NCBI RefSeq assembly: GCF_001922345.1
Contig: NZ_CP018812.1
Span: 1 to 64,000 of the forward strand
Length of the DNA: 64,000 nucleotides
From: Paraburkholderia sp. SOS3
Lineage (GTDB): Bacteria > Pseudomonadota > Gammaproteobacteria > Burkholderiales > Burkholderiaceae
Reading direction: 5' to 3'
The notes beneath the pieces are model-generated. The model did not search any database. It had not been told where the DNA came from and was given only the letters and a program-made list of their open reading frames with translations. Numbering within the stretch: position 1 is the stretch's first letter; each line of letters begins with the position of its first letter. Shown here in pieces: positions 8,927-15,868 of the stretch. Made by a program: the position numbers and the translations under genes.

Positions 8927-9585
8927 TGGCTAAGGGCGATCAACAGGACATCTTCAGTCGCCTGAAGGCGCAGTTCCCGAAGTCGTGGTTCAAGGCATCG
9001 CCGAACTTCGACGCGACGCTACAGGGGCCCGCGTGGGCACTGTCGTCGATCTACGCGCAGATCACCTACGCGGCGCTGCAGACGCGCATCGCGACGGCGA
9101 CCGACGGTTACCTCGACCTCATATCGAACGACTTCTTCGGCACGTCGCTGCCCAGACTGACGAACGAACCGGACGGCGATTTTCGCGCGCGCATCCTCGC
9201 GAACCTGTTCGTGAAGGGACCGACGCGCGCGAACATGTCGGCGGTCCTCACGCTTGTCACCGGGCGCACGCCGGACATCTTTGAACCGAGCAGGACCGAC
9301 GACTCAGGCGGCTTCGACGGTGCTTTCTACTGGGACACCGGCGTCGGCAAGTGGGGCGCGCCGATGCCCTATCAAAGCTTCGTGACGGCCTATCGGCCCA
9401 TCACCAATGCTCAGTCGCTCGGCGAACTGGATTCCTGGCGCTGGTCATTCGACTCATACGGTGCCTGGTCCGACGCGCAGATTACATCGGTGACGGATGC
9501 CGCGATCATCGCGGCCGTCGAGTCGACCAAGATGCTTGGCACAGTCGTATGGCTGCGTATCGCCAATAACCCGGTCACTCCCTGA
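8926..9585 (+). CDS. phage tail protein I-like baseplate wedge protein (Mu gp48-like position)
   Basis: A 219-residue protein starting MAKGDQQDIFSRLKAQFPKS. It follows J directly, where P2 gpI/Mu gp48 homologues lie; these complete the baseplate wedge and link to the fibre. Features include FDATLQGPAWALSSIYAQITYAAL (helical, near the N-terminus), TDGYLDLISNDFFG, and a WRWSFDSYGAW stretch in the C-terminal third. A rho-independent terminator follows 26 bases after the stop, ending the baseplate operon before the fibre gene. Assignment relies on position plus moderate sequence resemblance. Confidence 0.75.
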   Translation: MAKGDQQDIFSRLKAQFPKSWFKASPNFDATLQGPAWALSSIYAQITYAALQTRIATATDGYLDLISNDFFGTSLPRLTNEPDGDFRARILANLFVKGPTRANMSAVLTLVTGRTPDIFEPSRTDDSGGFDGAFYWDTGVGKWGAPMPYQSFVTAYRPITNAQSLGELDSWRWSFDSYGAWSDAQITSVTDAAIIAAVESTKMLGTVVWLRIANNPVTP

Positions 9586-9610
9586 CCCACTCTCACCTTC
9601 CGCTTTAACG

Positions 9611-9640
9611 AGCCGCCTTCGGGCGGCTTTTTCTTTTTTC
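9611..9640 (+). terminator. rho-independent terminator after the baseplate operon
   Basis: A perfect 7-bp stem AGCCGCC/GGCGGCT with a TTCG tetraloop is followed by a long T tract (TTTTTCTTTTTT). It ends 10 bases before the ATG of the tail fibre gene, so the fibre needs its own promoter or antitermination. Confidence 0.9.
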
Positions 9641-9650
9641 TGGAGCCTGA

Positions 9651-11246
9651 ATGGATCGCGCAACCGTCTATACGCAGGAACAGGGCCGCAGCGTCGATTT
9701 CCTGTTCGCGCAGCGCGCCACGATGATCGCTATCGCGAAGCTCGCGCAAGCTGCGCTCGGCAGCAACACGATTGTGCGAGGTCTCGCCGTTACGCCGAAT
9801 TCGCCGGCCGCGCTGAACGTGCTCGTCGGCATCGGCGAGATCTACACGATGGCGCAGGTCGATGCGACGACGTGGGGATCGCTGGGCGCCGACTCAGACG
9901 TCATCCTGAAGCAGGGCCTCAACATGGCGGCCCAGACGATCTCGACCCCCGCGCCGTCGACGAGCGGCTTCAGCATCAACTACCTGATCGAAGTCCAGTA
10001 TCAGGATCAGGACACGACACCGGTCGTATTGCCCTTCTTCAACAGCGCGAATCCGCAGCAGCCGCTGAACGGTCAGGGTGGCAATGGCGCTCCGCTGCCC
10101 ACCGAGCGTCAGGGCGTCTGTGCGATTCAGGCGAAGGCCGGTGTCGCGGCGACGACCGGCACGCAGGTGACGCCTTCGGTCGACGCGGGCTGGACCGCGA
10201 TCGCGGTCGTGACGGTCGCCAATGGCCAGAGCACGGTGACGACCGGCAATATCTCCGTTCCGGCCGGCGTGCCGCAGATCACGAGCCTGCTGAAGATGAT
10301 GCAGCTCGGCTCATCGCAATATGCAGTAGACAGCAGCACCACGGCAAACCAGGTCGCGCTCGCGCTGACGCCGCCCATCACGTCGTACACCGATGGACAG
10401 GAAATCGTCTTCAAGGCCGCAAACAATAACACCGGGCCGTGCACGATCAACGCGGGCGGCGGCTCGGTTCCTCTGGTTGGTGCGGCCGGTGCGCTTCAGG
10501 GCGGCGAGATCGTCGCGGGCAAGCAATACACGGTGCTATATAGCGCATCGCTCACGGAATTTGTTCTGAGCGGACAGACTGGCGGCTCTCTCCAAATATC
10601 TCCCGCTACGGCAAGCAATCATGCGGTGACGTTGGGGCAGGTTCAGAATCACGGCCTCCAAACCATCACTGGCACCGGAAACTTCACGGTCCCCGCGAAC
10701 GTGTTTTTCCTGCGGTATCGCATGTGGGGCGGTGGTGGTGGCGGCGGCGGCGTCGGGTCGGCCGGGAATGGTGGCGCTGGTGGTGCGGGCGCCGGAGAAT
10801 TTGCTGAAGGCGTAATCGCAGTAACGCCGGGCCAGATCATTTCCTGCGCAATCGGAGCGGCGGGAGCCGCTCCGGGCCCTGGCGGCGGTGGCGGCACAGG
10901 AGGAACGACGTCGTTCACGGCTGGTAGCACTACCATTACATGCGCAGGCGGTAGCGGAGGAGCGGCAAACGCAGCCGGCGGAGGCAATGGCGGAAGCGGT
11001 GGCACCGGCGGAACGGGGGCCGCTGGAACGCGCATCCCGGGCGCTTCGGGTGGATCAGGTGCTGGCGCCAGTGGAACAGGCGGCCAAGGCGGATCAACTG
11101 GGGGCGGAGGTGGTGCAGGAGCGGGTGGCGCCACTGGTTTGGCAGGTTCTGGCGCTGCGCCTGGCGGTGGCGGCGGTGGTTCCGGCGGCGCTGCTTCGAA
11201 TAATGGTACGTCAGGTGGACGCGGTCAGATTAACTTCGAATGGTGA
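9651..11246 (+). CDS. phage tail fibre protein with polyglycine-rich tip
   Basis: A 531-residue fibre starting MDRATVYTQEQGRSVDFLFAQ. The N-terminal about 310 residues form the baseplate-attachment and shaft part (QRATMIAIAKLAQAALGS, then ALALTPPITSYTDGQEIVFKA). A VTLGQVQNHGLQTITG linker leads to a YRMWGGGGGGGG strand and about 150 residues in which Gly makes up roughly half the sequence, ending GGRGQINFEW. Glycine-rich tips of this kind fold as polyglycine sandwiches in T-even gp38-type adhesins and carry host range in the loops between Gly runs. The ribosome site tctGGAGcctga precedes the ATG. Base composition in the tip is strongly GGN-biased. Confidence 0.8.
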   Translation: MDRATVYTQEQGRSVDFLFAQRATMIAIAKLAQAALGSNTIVRGLAVTPNSPAALNVLVGIGEIYTMAQVDATTWGSLGADSDVILKQGLNMAAQTISTPAPSTSGFSINYLIEVQYQDQDTTPVVLPFFNSANPQQPLNGQGGNGAPLPTERQGVCAIQAKAGVAATTGTQVTPSVDAGWTAIAVVTVANGQSTVTTGNISVPAGVPQITSLLKMMQLGSSQYAVDSSTTANQVALALTPPITSYTDGQEIVFKAANNNTGPCTINAGGGSVPLVGAAGALQGGEIVAGKQYTVLYSASLTEFVLSGQTGGSLQISPATASNHAVTLGQVQNHGLQTITGTGNFTVPANVFFLRYRMWGGGGGGGGVGSAGNGGAGGAGAGEFAEGVIAVTPGQIISCAIGAAGAAPGPGGGGGTGGTTSFTAGSTTITCAGGSGGAANAAGGGNGGSGGTGGTGAAGTRIPGASGGSGAGASGTGGQGGSTGGGGGAGAGGATGLAGSGAAPGGGGGGSGGAASNNGTSGGRGQINFEW

Positions 11247-11249
11247 TTT

Positions 11250-11432
11250 ATGGAGATGCAAACCTACGCTCTTGTAGAAAACGGAATCGTAGTAAATACG
11301 ATCGTTTGGGATGGCGACACTCAAGACTGGTCGCCTCAATCTGGGCAGACTGCCGTTCTTGTCCCGGCCAATGCAGGACCGGTATCGATCGGATGGACCT
11401 ATAGCAACGGAGTTTTCTCCGTCTCGACATGA
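11250..11432 (+). CDS. small tail-fibre-associated protein (60 aa)
   Basis: A 60-residue protein (MEMQTYALVENGIVVNTIVWDG at the N-terminus; a short C-terminal SNGVFSVST). It starts 3 bases after the fibre stop. Short proteins of this kind, with VENGIVVN-like strands and W-rich turns, often follow fibre genes in Burkholderia prophages, where they are thought to act as fibre chaperones or fibre-tip partners. I recognise the pattern but not an experimentally named family. A hairpin and the radical SAM gene come next. Confidence 0.6.
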   Translation: MEMQTYALVENGIVVNTIVWDGDTQDWSPQSGQTAVLVPANAGPVSIGWTYSNGVFSVST

Positions 11433-11437
11433 TACGA

Positions 11438-11461
11438 TGCACCCCAATAACATGGGGTGCA
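11438..11461 (+). promoter_or_regulatory. inverted repeat overlapping the ribosome binding site of the radical SAM gene
   Basis: A perfect 9-bp stem (TGCACCCCA/TGGGGTGCA) with a 6-base ATAACA loop. The right arm contains GGGG, the best Shine-Dalgarno match for the ATG at 11467. No T tract follows, so it is not a standard terminator. Folding of the RNA would hide the ribosome site. Confidence 0.6.
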
Positions 11462-11466
11462 ATGAC

Positions 11467-12792
11467 ATGATTCAAACGGGTGTTGGAGCCGCAATATCTC
11501 GGCTTTCCATGTCTATAAAGCACAGGATCGTCGGGCGGGCAATCTCCAGACTGGATAGCAGCGAGAAGTTGTCCGCCCCTGAAATTGAGCCGATCAATCC
11601 GGAAACGGATGAGCAGGTGCTTGCCCGTGCTGAGGCGATTATCGGTCGTGCGATTGATCTCGGCAGAAAGGGTCGATTGAAGGCGGTTCCCGAGGCGATC
11701 GCAGTCGGTGCTACTGAAAATTGCAACCTGGAATGCATCATGTGCCCGGGTCACGCTGGCATGAAGGGGCCGATGATCTCGGTCGATGAAGCAGAAATGC
11801 TTTTCGCATCGATGGCCATCGAGGGCGCTCATTTCGGCAGCCCTAAAATTTTAGACATGACGTCTGGTGAGCCGACGTTAAACCCTGAACTCGGCACGAT
11901 TTACGGTCGATTCAAGGAGCTTTTCCCTGACGCCAAGATCTCAATGATCAGCAACGGGACCATCCCGGTACGCGGACGGATAAAGGAGGCATTCGAACAT
12001 GCCGATCGCGTTGGCCTTTCAATGGATGGAGCGACTCAAGAAACGTATGAGCGAATCCGCCAAGGATCAGTCTGGAAGAACGTCGTGCGCAACGTGAAGG
12101 AAGTTGCCGAGATCAAGAGGTTAGGCGAGAACTGCGAGACGTTACAGATCATGATGGTTGTCATGGACCAAAATATCCATGAACTCCCGGAAATGGTGCG
12201 TTTCGCGCATTCGGTAGGGATCCCCCAAGTGTTTGCGCAGGCGGCCGAGGTACGTGGCGCCCCGTTCAACATCAAAGGTCTAAATGTTTCCTTGGATATG
12301 TCCAAGGAAAATCTTGCGCCAATCATCCGTGAAGCTAAAGATGAGGCGGAGCGCTTAGGCGTCGACTTATCGCTAACCTCTCATCTGGAAGACGCGTTAC
12401 GAGATGACGTGCCGCAGCCGGTTTCGCCCGTGATACCGAATCGCGCAAAGGAAGCGCACAAACTGAGCGTGGCGATTAAGACTTGCAACGTGCCGTGGGT
12501 GCATGCTCCGCGTATCTCCAAGAACCGGCAAGGAATTTATCCAACCGTCGTGTGCTGCCATATGCCCCAGGTGCATGGGGCTGGAAATCTCACACATCAT
12601 CCCGAGTTCATCGACAAGCCGATCAACGACATTTTTAACTCGGATTTCTATTGGGGAATTCGGGCAGGGTTGCTCGACGGTTCTCTGGCGGAGGACGCTT
12701 GCAGGGGCTGCCAGTACCATCAAATGACCCAATGGACGGCAGCCCAATTGCGAGAGCTTGAACAAGCATCGGATGCCGCAGAATCGGCGTAA
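11467..12792 (+). CDS. radical SAM protein with C-terminal SPASM-like cysteines (prophage cargo)
   Basis: A 441-residue protein. The N-terminal part holds the 4Fe-4S/SAM motif CNLECIMC (C-x3-C-x2-C, about residue 87) preceded by a beta strand (EAIAVGATE). MTSGEPTLNPE gives the GGE-like SAM-binding strand, and ISMISNGT and VGLSMDGAT follow in order, typical of the partial TIM barrel. The C-terminus has further cysteines: IKTCNVPW, TVVCCHMP and ACRGCQYH. These look like a SPASM/twitch domain for auxiliary clusters, so it is probably a peptide- or sugar-modifying enzyme. Earlier in-frame ATGs exist (11437, 11452), but the one at 11467 has the GGGG site 8 bases upstream. Base use is visibly less G+C-rich than in the tail genes, suggesting separate acquisition. 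The substrate is unknown; fibre modification or lysogenic conversion are guesses. Confidence 0.75.
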   Translation: MIQTGVGAAISRLSMSIKHRIVGRAISRLDSSEKLSAPEIEPINPETDEQVLARAEAIIGRAIDLGRKGRLKAVPEAIAVGATENCNLECIMCPGHAGMKGPMISVDEAEMLFASMAIEGAHFGSPKILDMTSGEPTLNPELGTIYGRFKELFPDAKISMISNGTIPVRGRIKEAFEHADRVGLSMDGATQETYERIRQGSVWKNVVRNVKEVAEIKRLGENCETLQIMMVVMDQNIHELPEMVRFAHSVGIPQVFAQAAEVRGAPFNIKGLNVSLDMSKENLAPIIREAKDEAERLGVDLSLTSHLEDALRDDVPQPVSPVIPNRAKEAHKLSVAIKTCNVPWVHAPRISKNRQGIYPTVVCCHMPQVHGAGNLTHHPEFIDKPINDIFNSDFYWGIRAGLLDGSLAEDACRGCQYHQMTQWTAAQLRELEQASDAAESA

Positions 12793-12812
12793 AGCACTCC
12801 ACAGAGCGGGAG

Positions 12813-13493
12813 TCAAAACTTGACCTTCATTTCCAGCACGTCGGCGTCATTCCACAGCGGCGGGATGTTCCGCGAGTTGCTATTGAGGCGCATGAAGTAG
12901 TGCCGGTATGACAGCGTGAACCGGCCATTGCCGACCGAAGCGCCGACGACAGGTGCAACGGACCAGTATGAGTCCGAGATGCTGATGTTCTGCTTCGGAA
13001 CACCGGGCCATGCCTGCCAGTCGGATACGCTCTCCGACCAGCTATCCCGGTGGATGTATGCGCCGGCCTCGACGCCCAATCGCACGCCATGGAGCCAGTA
13101 ATACGGCTCTAACGTGAGTGCAGCCCCCTGAGACCGGCCCTCGCCTGTGAAGTAGGCTTGAGGAACGTTCACTTTTGTCTGGTACCTGTGAGAGTTGGCG
13201 TCGTAGTTGTCGTCATTCGGCGTGCACCAGCATTCAGCGGCAGCGCGCCCAAGATTGACGTATTCGGCATGCCAGTCGATTCCCCACTTGCCGCGTGTGA
13301 TGAGCGGGCCGGTGAGGCCTAGAGAGAATGCGGGCGGCTTGCTGGTGACGCTCGATCCGCCGGGGATGCCTTGCTGCAGCCAGCGGCCGTCTTGCGTTTG
13401 ATACTTCGCGGCGCCGATGCCGATCTCGCCCTGCACGTAGTCGTTGATATAGTCGGCTCGCGCCTGCGTCGCGGCCGCGCAGCCGAGCGTCAT
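12813..13493 (-). CDS. outer-membrane beta-barrel-like protein (prophage cargo)
   Basis: A 226-residue protein read from ATG 13493, which overlaps the stop of the upstream HTH gene (TAATG). After a short MTLGCAAATQARA leader it shows alternating amphipathic strands (QGEIGIGAAKY, SLGLTGPLI, TLEPYYWL, RFTLSYRHYFMR) and ends in Phe (EMKVKF), the usual outer-membrane assembly signal. The leader is only 13 residues with no basic start. The codons just upstream in frame would encode a much better signal (RWRAAAVVM) but hold no start codon. A frame error or an unusual start is therefore possible. The much longer 338-codon frame back to 13829 is mostly antisense-like and rejected. Likely a lysogenic-conversion surface protein. 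Confidence 0.6.
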   Translation of the reverse strand: MTLGCAAATQARADYINDYVQGEIGIGAAKYQTQDGRWLQQGIPGGSSVTSKPPAFSLGLTGPLITRGKWGIDWHAEYVNLGRAAAECWCTPNDDNYDANSHRYQTKVNVPQAYFTGEGRSQGAALTLEPYYWLHGVRLGVEAGAYIHRDSWSESVSDWQAWPGVPKQNISISDSYWSVAPVVGASVGNGRFTLSYRHYFMRLNSNSRNIPPLWNDADVLEMKVKF

Positions 13494-13813
13494 TACGACG
13501 GCGGCTGCTCTCCAGCGGGAGCCGACAGGTCGATGGTTGCGCCGGCTTTGCGCATGCGATCGAGGATTCGCTCGATAGCATCGGCGCTCAATTCGAGTCG
13601 CGCCATCGCGAAGAACAACATGTGAGCGCTGATCTCGCGCCGGTTGTTCCCTGACGGCGACGTATATCGCCGAAATGCCCGATTGCCGGCCACACCGAAC
13701 AGGTCGGCCATCTGCTGACCGGTGAGTCCGAGCTCCGTTTTCAGGCGCTCGATGTCCTCTGGACTCGGCGGCGTGTATTGCATGTCGTTTTGAGAGAGCG
13801 CGAAAAAGCGCAC
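13493..13813 (-). CDS. small helix-turn-helix regulator (phage)
   Basis: A protein of up to 106 residues with a Cro/C1-like helix-turn-helix: DIERLKTELGLTGQQMADLFGV, then RAFRRYTSP, and a helical C-terminal part (RLELSADAIERILDRMRK). The start is uncertain. GTG 13813 opens the frame and ATG 13783 (MQYTPPSPEDIE) is an internal choice. The best ribosome site (aaaGGAcgatc) precedes ATG 13829 in another frame; reading through T4 instead of T5 near 13806 would join MKLSFRALF to ALSQNDMQY in this frame. It is coupled to the beta-barrel gene by TAATG, so the two probably act together, the HTH protein as the likely regulator. Specific targets are unknown. Confidence 0.6.
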   Translation of the reverse strand: MRFFALSQNDMQYTPPSPEDIERLKTELGLTGQQMADLFGVAGNRAFRRYTSPSGNNRREISAHMLFFAMARLELSADAIERILDRMRKAGATIDLSAPAGEQPPS

Positions 13814-13925
13814 GAAAGCTGAGCTTCATGATCGTCCTTTCGGGGTGTCGGACCGCGCGAAGTGCGAGGTGCCAGTGCGATCAATGCTAGGACCAACGGT
13901 CCCATAAGTCAAGTGCGTCAAAACC

Positions 13926-13954
13926 AGCCGCCCACGAGGCGGCTTTTTCTTTTC
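13926..13954 (+). terminator. rho-independent terminator before the lysis region
   Basis: A perfect 7-bp stem AGCCGCC/GGCGGCT with a CACGA loop, followed by TTTTCTTTT. It closely resembles the terminator at 9611 and again sits just upstream of a new gene start (13966). Confidence 0.85.
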
Positions 13955-13965
13955 TCGGGGACCCA

Positions 13966-14361
13966 ATGACAGAGCAGAAAGCTGGCGCGTCCGCGCGCGT
14001 CGAAGAGCGCCTGAAAGATGGCGACCGGCGGTTCTCAAAGCTCGAGCAACGGCTCGACCGTAGCGACCGAGAAGTACGCGAGCACCTGCAGTCGCAAGAC
14101 GAAAAGATCGCGGCTATCGCGGCCGCCGTAACGGAGATCAAAAAGGACACGCGCGTGATCGTCGAGACGTGGGACGAAGGCACGCGCGCCGTGCGTTTCT
14201 TCTGCCGGATCGCGCAAGGCTGGCGCTTCGTTTTGCGCCAGGTGCTGTTCCCCGTCGTGATCCCCTGCTTCGCCCTCTACGCAGTGCTTTTCTATGCGGT
14301 CCACGGCCATTTCCCTTTGTGGCTCGCTGACACCGTCAAGCTGATTCTCGCGATCGTCTAG
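13966..14361 (+). CDS. coiled-coil protein with C-terminal membrane anchor (possible lysis accessory)
   Basis: A 131-residue protein. Residues about 5-70 form a charged heptad-like helix (RFSKLEQRLDRSDREVREHL). Residues about 90-130 contain hydrophobic segments (VLFPVVIPCFALYAVLFYAV, then LWLADTVKLILAIV). Proteins of this design occur at the start of lysis cassettes in Burkholderia phages, as holin partners or unknown membrane proteins. The ribosome site ctcGGGGaccca precedes ATG 13966. It is followed 2 bases later by the lysozyme gene. A holin role is possible but not shown. Confidence 0.6.
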   Translation: MTEQKAGASARVEERLKDGDRRFSKLEQRLDRSDREVREHLQSQDEKIAAIAAAVTEIKKDTRVIVETWDEGTRAVRFFCRIAQGWRFVLRQVLFPVVIPCFALYAVLFYAVHGHFPLWLADTVKLILAIV

Positions 14362-14363
14362 CC

Positions 14364-14813
14364 ATGAACATCACCCTGCTCGAAGCGGAACTGCGGCGCG
14401 ACGAGGGCACGAAGTACTCGCCCTACATCGATTCGACCGGCAATCAGACGATCGGTGTCGGCCGCAACATGAAGGCGAACCCGATACCGAAGGACTGGAC
14501 CTTCCCGCTCACGGATGCACAGGTCAACCAGCTGCTCGCCGAAGACATCCAGACCGCGTGCGCGAGCCTCGACCGGTTTCTGCCATGGTGGCGACAGCTC
14601 GATGAAGTGCGCCAGCGAGTGATGGCGAACATGTGCTTCAACATGGGCATCGGCACTCTGCTCACCTTCCGCAACACGCTCACAAACATCAAGCAGGGCT
14701 TTTACACCGCGGCCGCCACCGGCATGCGCGCCTCGCTGTGGGCGCGACAGGTGCACGGCCGCGCGCAGCGTCTCGCGCAGGCGATGGAGACGGGCGTCAT
14801 GCCGACGACATAA
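14364..14813 (+). CDS. phage lysozyme (endolysin, glycoside hydrolase family 24)
   Basis: A 149-residue endolysin that cleaves the glycan of peptidoglycan at the end of infection. The catalytic triad of T4 lysozyme is visible with exact spacing: Glu14 in RRDEG, Asp23 in YIDS and Thr29 in NQTIGVG (T4: E11, D20, T26). The C-terminal FNMGIGTLLTFRNTL helix is also typical. No signal peptide is seen, so export must rely on a holin. It lies directly after the coiled-coil membrane protein and before two hairpins, as the core of the lysis cassette. Confidence 0.9.
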   Translation: MNITLLEAELRRDEGTKYSPYIDSTGNQTIGVGRNMKANPIPKDWTFPLTDAQVNQLLAEDIQTACASLDRFLPWWRQLDEVRQRVMANMCFNMGIGTLLTFRNTLTNIKQGFYTAAATGMRASLWARQVHGRAQRLAQAMETGVMPTT

Positions 14814-14817
14814 AAAA

Positions 14818-14845
14818 CGGCCCCACCACTTTCGAGACGGGGCCG
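14818..14845. terminator. hairpin after the lysozyme gene, T tract on the minus strand
   Basis: A perfect 7-bp stem CGGCCCC/GGGGCCG with a 14-base loop. The six A residues on its left (14812-14817) would be a T tract for minus-strand transcription; on the plus strand there is none. It may end antisense transcription into the lysozyme gene. Confidence 0.5.
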
Positions 14846-14917
14846 AGGACGAGATTGCTCAAACGTCGAGCATCTTTACCTTAGCAACCGTTCCGCCTTC
14901 CACCAAGGTTTGCAATC

Positions 14918-14946
14918 GCCCCGCCGCGCGCGGGGCTTTTTCGTTT
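14918..14946 (+). terminator. rho-independent terminator before the HNH-like gene
   Basis: The stem GCCCCG/CGGGGC with a CCGCGCG loop is followed by TTTTTCG. It ends a few bases before ATG 14953, repeating the terminator-then-gene layout seen at 9611 and 13926. Confidence 0.8.
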
Positions 14947-14952
14947 ACGGCC

Positions 14953-15459
14953 ATGAGCGTCCAACAAGTCCACGAACAGAAAGAAACCATCGAGGTCGAC
15001 GTGCTGCTGCCCGGCCACGACCCGCGCACGACGACGTCGCTATTCCGGCGCTCACGCGCGCAACTCCTCGAGCGCGATGGCGCGCGGTGCTTCATCTCAA
15101 ACAAGACGGCCGAAGAACTCGGTGCGCCGCTCGAGGCGCACCACCATCCGATCGAGCGTTGCTACGCCGAGATCATCGACTGGCCGAAGTTCGCCGCCGA
15201 TTGCAAGCGAGGCCTGTGGGGCCCGCACGCCGCCGCGTTCGACTGGCTGTCATTTCTCGCCGCGAAGCCGTTCGACCCGTATCGCTTCGTCGACGACATG
15301 ACCGTCAACGGCGTGCTTCTCGGCAAGCAGTTCCACACGGCAAAGGACGCCGGCATTCACATGCTGCCGTACCCGATCTGGATCGCGCAGAAATACGCGC
15401 GCGAGGGTTACCAGTTCTCTCCAACCGAAGTGATTCACCACGACCCGGAGCATCTATGA
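14953..15459 (+). CDS. phage protein with HNH-like Cys/His cluster
   Basis: A 168-residue protein. It has an ARCFISNKTAEELGAPLEAHHH segment near residues 45-66, followed by IERCYAEIIDW. The Cys then His-His-His spacing recalls HNH folds, but the second Cys pair and the distal Asn/His of a functional HNH nuclease are not clear, so nuclease activity is doubtful. The C-terminal part (DPYRFVDDMTVNGVLLGKQFH) is unlike known domains I can name. It overlaps the next gene by 4 bases (ATGA), so it belongs to the lysis-side operon. Confidence 0.5.
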   Translation: MSVQQVHEQKETIEVDVLLPGHDPRTTTSLFRRSRAQLLERDGARCFISNKTAEELGAPLEAHHHPIERCYAEIIDWPKFAADCKRGLWGPHAAAFDWLSFLAAKPFDPYRFVDDMTVNGVLLGKQFHTAKDAGIHMLPYPIWIAQKYAREGYQFSPTEVIHHDPEHL

Positions 15460-15659
15460 ACCAGACGTCCCCTTTGAATACGGCGACCGCAGTCGGCGCG
15501 GGCGCTGTCGTCGCACCCGTTGTCTCGTATGTCGCAGGCCTGTTTCACGTCACGCTGCCGCTCGACGTGCAGAGCGCGCTCGTCGTGCTGATCGTGGCCG
15601 GCGCGCACAAGCTGACGCAGATGCGTGCCGCGAAGCAACCGGCCGCGCCAGCGCAGTGA
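15456..15659 (+). CDS. small holin-like membrane protein
   Basis: A 67-residue protein with two hydrophobic stretches: VGAGAVVAPVVSYVAGLFHV and DVQSALVVLIVAGAHK. A short basic, Pro/Ala-rich tail follows (KQPAAPAQ). Size and layout match two-segment class II holins, which form the pores that release endolysin. ATG 15456 overlaps the preceding stop (ATGA), and the end overlaps a GTG start of the next gene. The holin assignment is inferred from topology and position near the lysozyme. Confidence 0.6.
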   Translation: MNQTSPLNTATAVGAGAVVAPVVSYVAGLFHVTLPLDVQSALVVLIVAGAHKLTQMRAAKQPAAPAQ

Positions 15660-15844
15660 TCGGCGCTGCGTTGCTGGCGCTGGTAACACACGTACAAGTG
15701 CTGCCAGTGCTCGATAAGCAGTTCGACGTACAGCCCGGCGCGATCGTCTATGCCGAGATCCCGCCATCGACTCGCCTGAGCCTTTCCGTCGTGAAGGGCG
15801 CCGAAGCACCAACCGTCAAAGCCAGCATCCGCTGGAAGTTCTAA
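15656..15844 (+). CDS. small phage protein with N-terminal hydrophobic segment
   Basis: A 62-residue protein from a GTG that overlaps the holin-like stop (GTGA). The first about 20 residues are hydrophobic (MIGAALLALVTHVQVLPVL); the remainder is a beta-rich soluble part ending VKASIRWKF. It may be exported or membrane anchored. I do not recognise a family. Coupling to the holin-like gene suggests a lysis or envelope role. Confidence 0.5.
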   Translation: MIGAALLALVTHVQVLPVLDKQFDVQPGAIVYAEIPPSTRLSLSVVKGAEAPTVKASIRWKF

Positions 15845-15868
15845 CCACCTCTCCTGGAAACACTCACC

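Noticed and set aside
12813-13829. 338-codon minus-strand frame as one protein
   Set aside because: Codons between 13494 and 13829 read as antisense-like Arg/His-rich sequence, while the HTH frame there is well formed.
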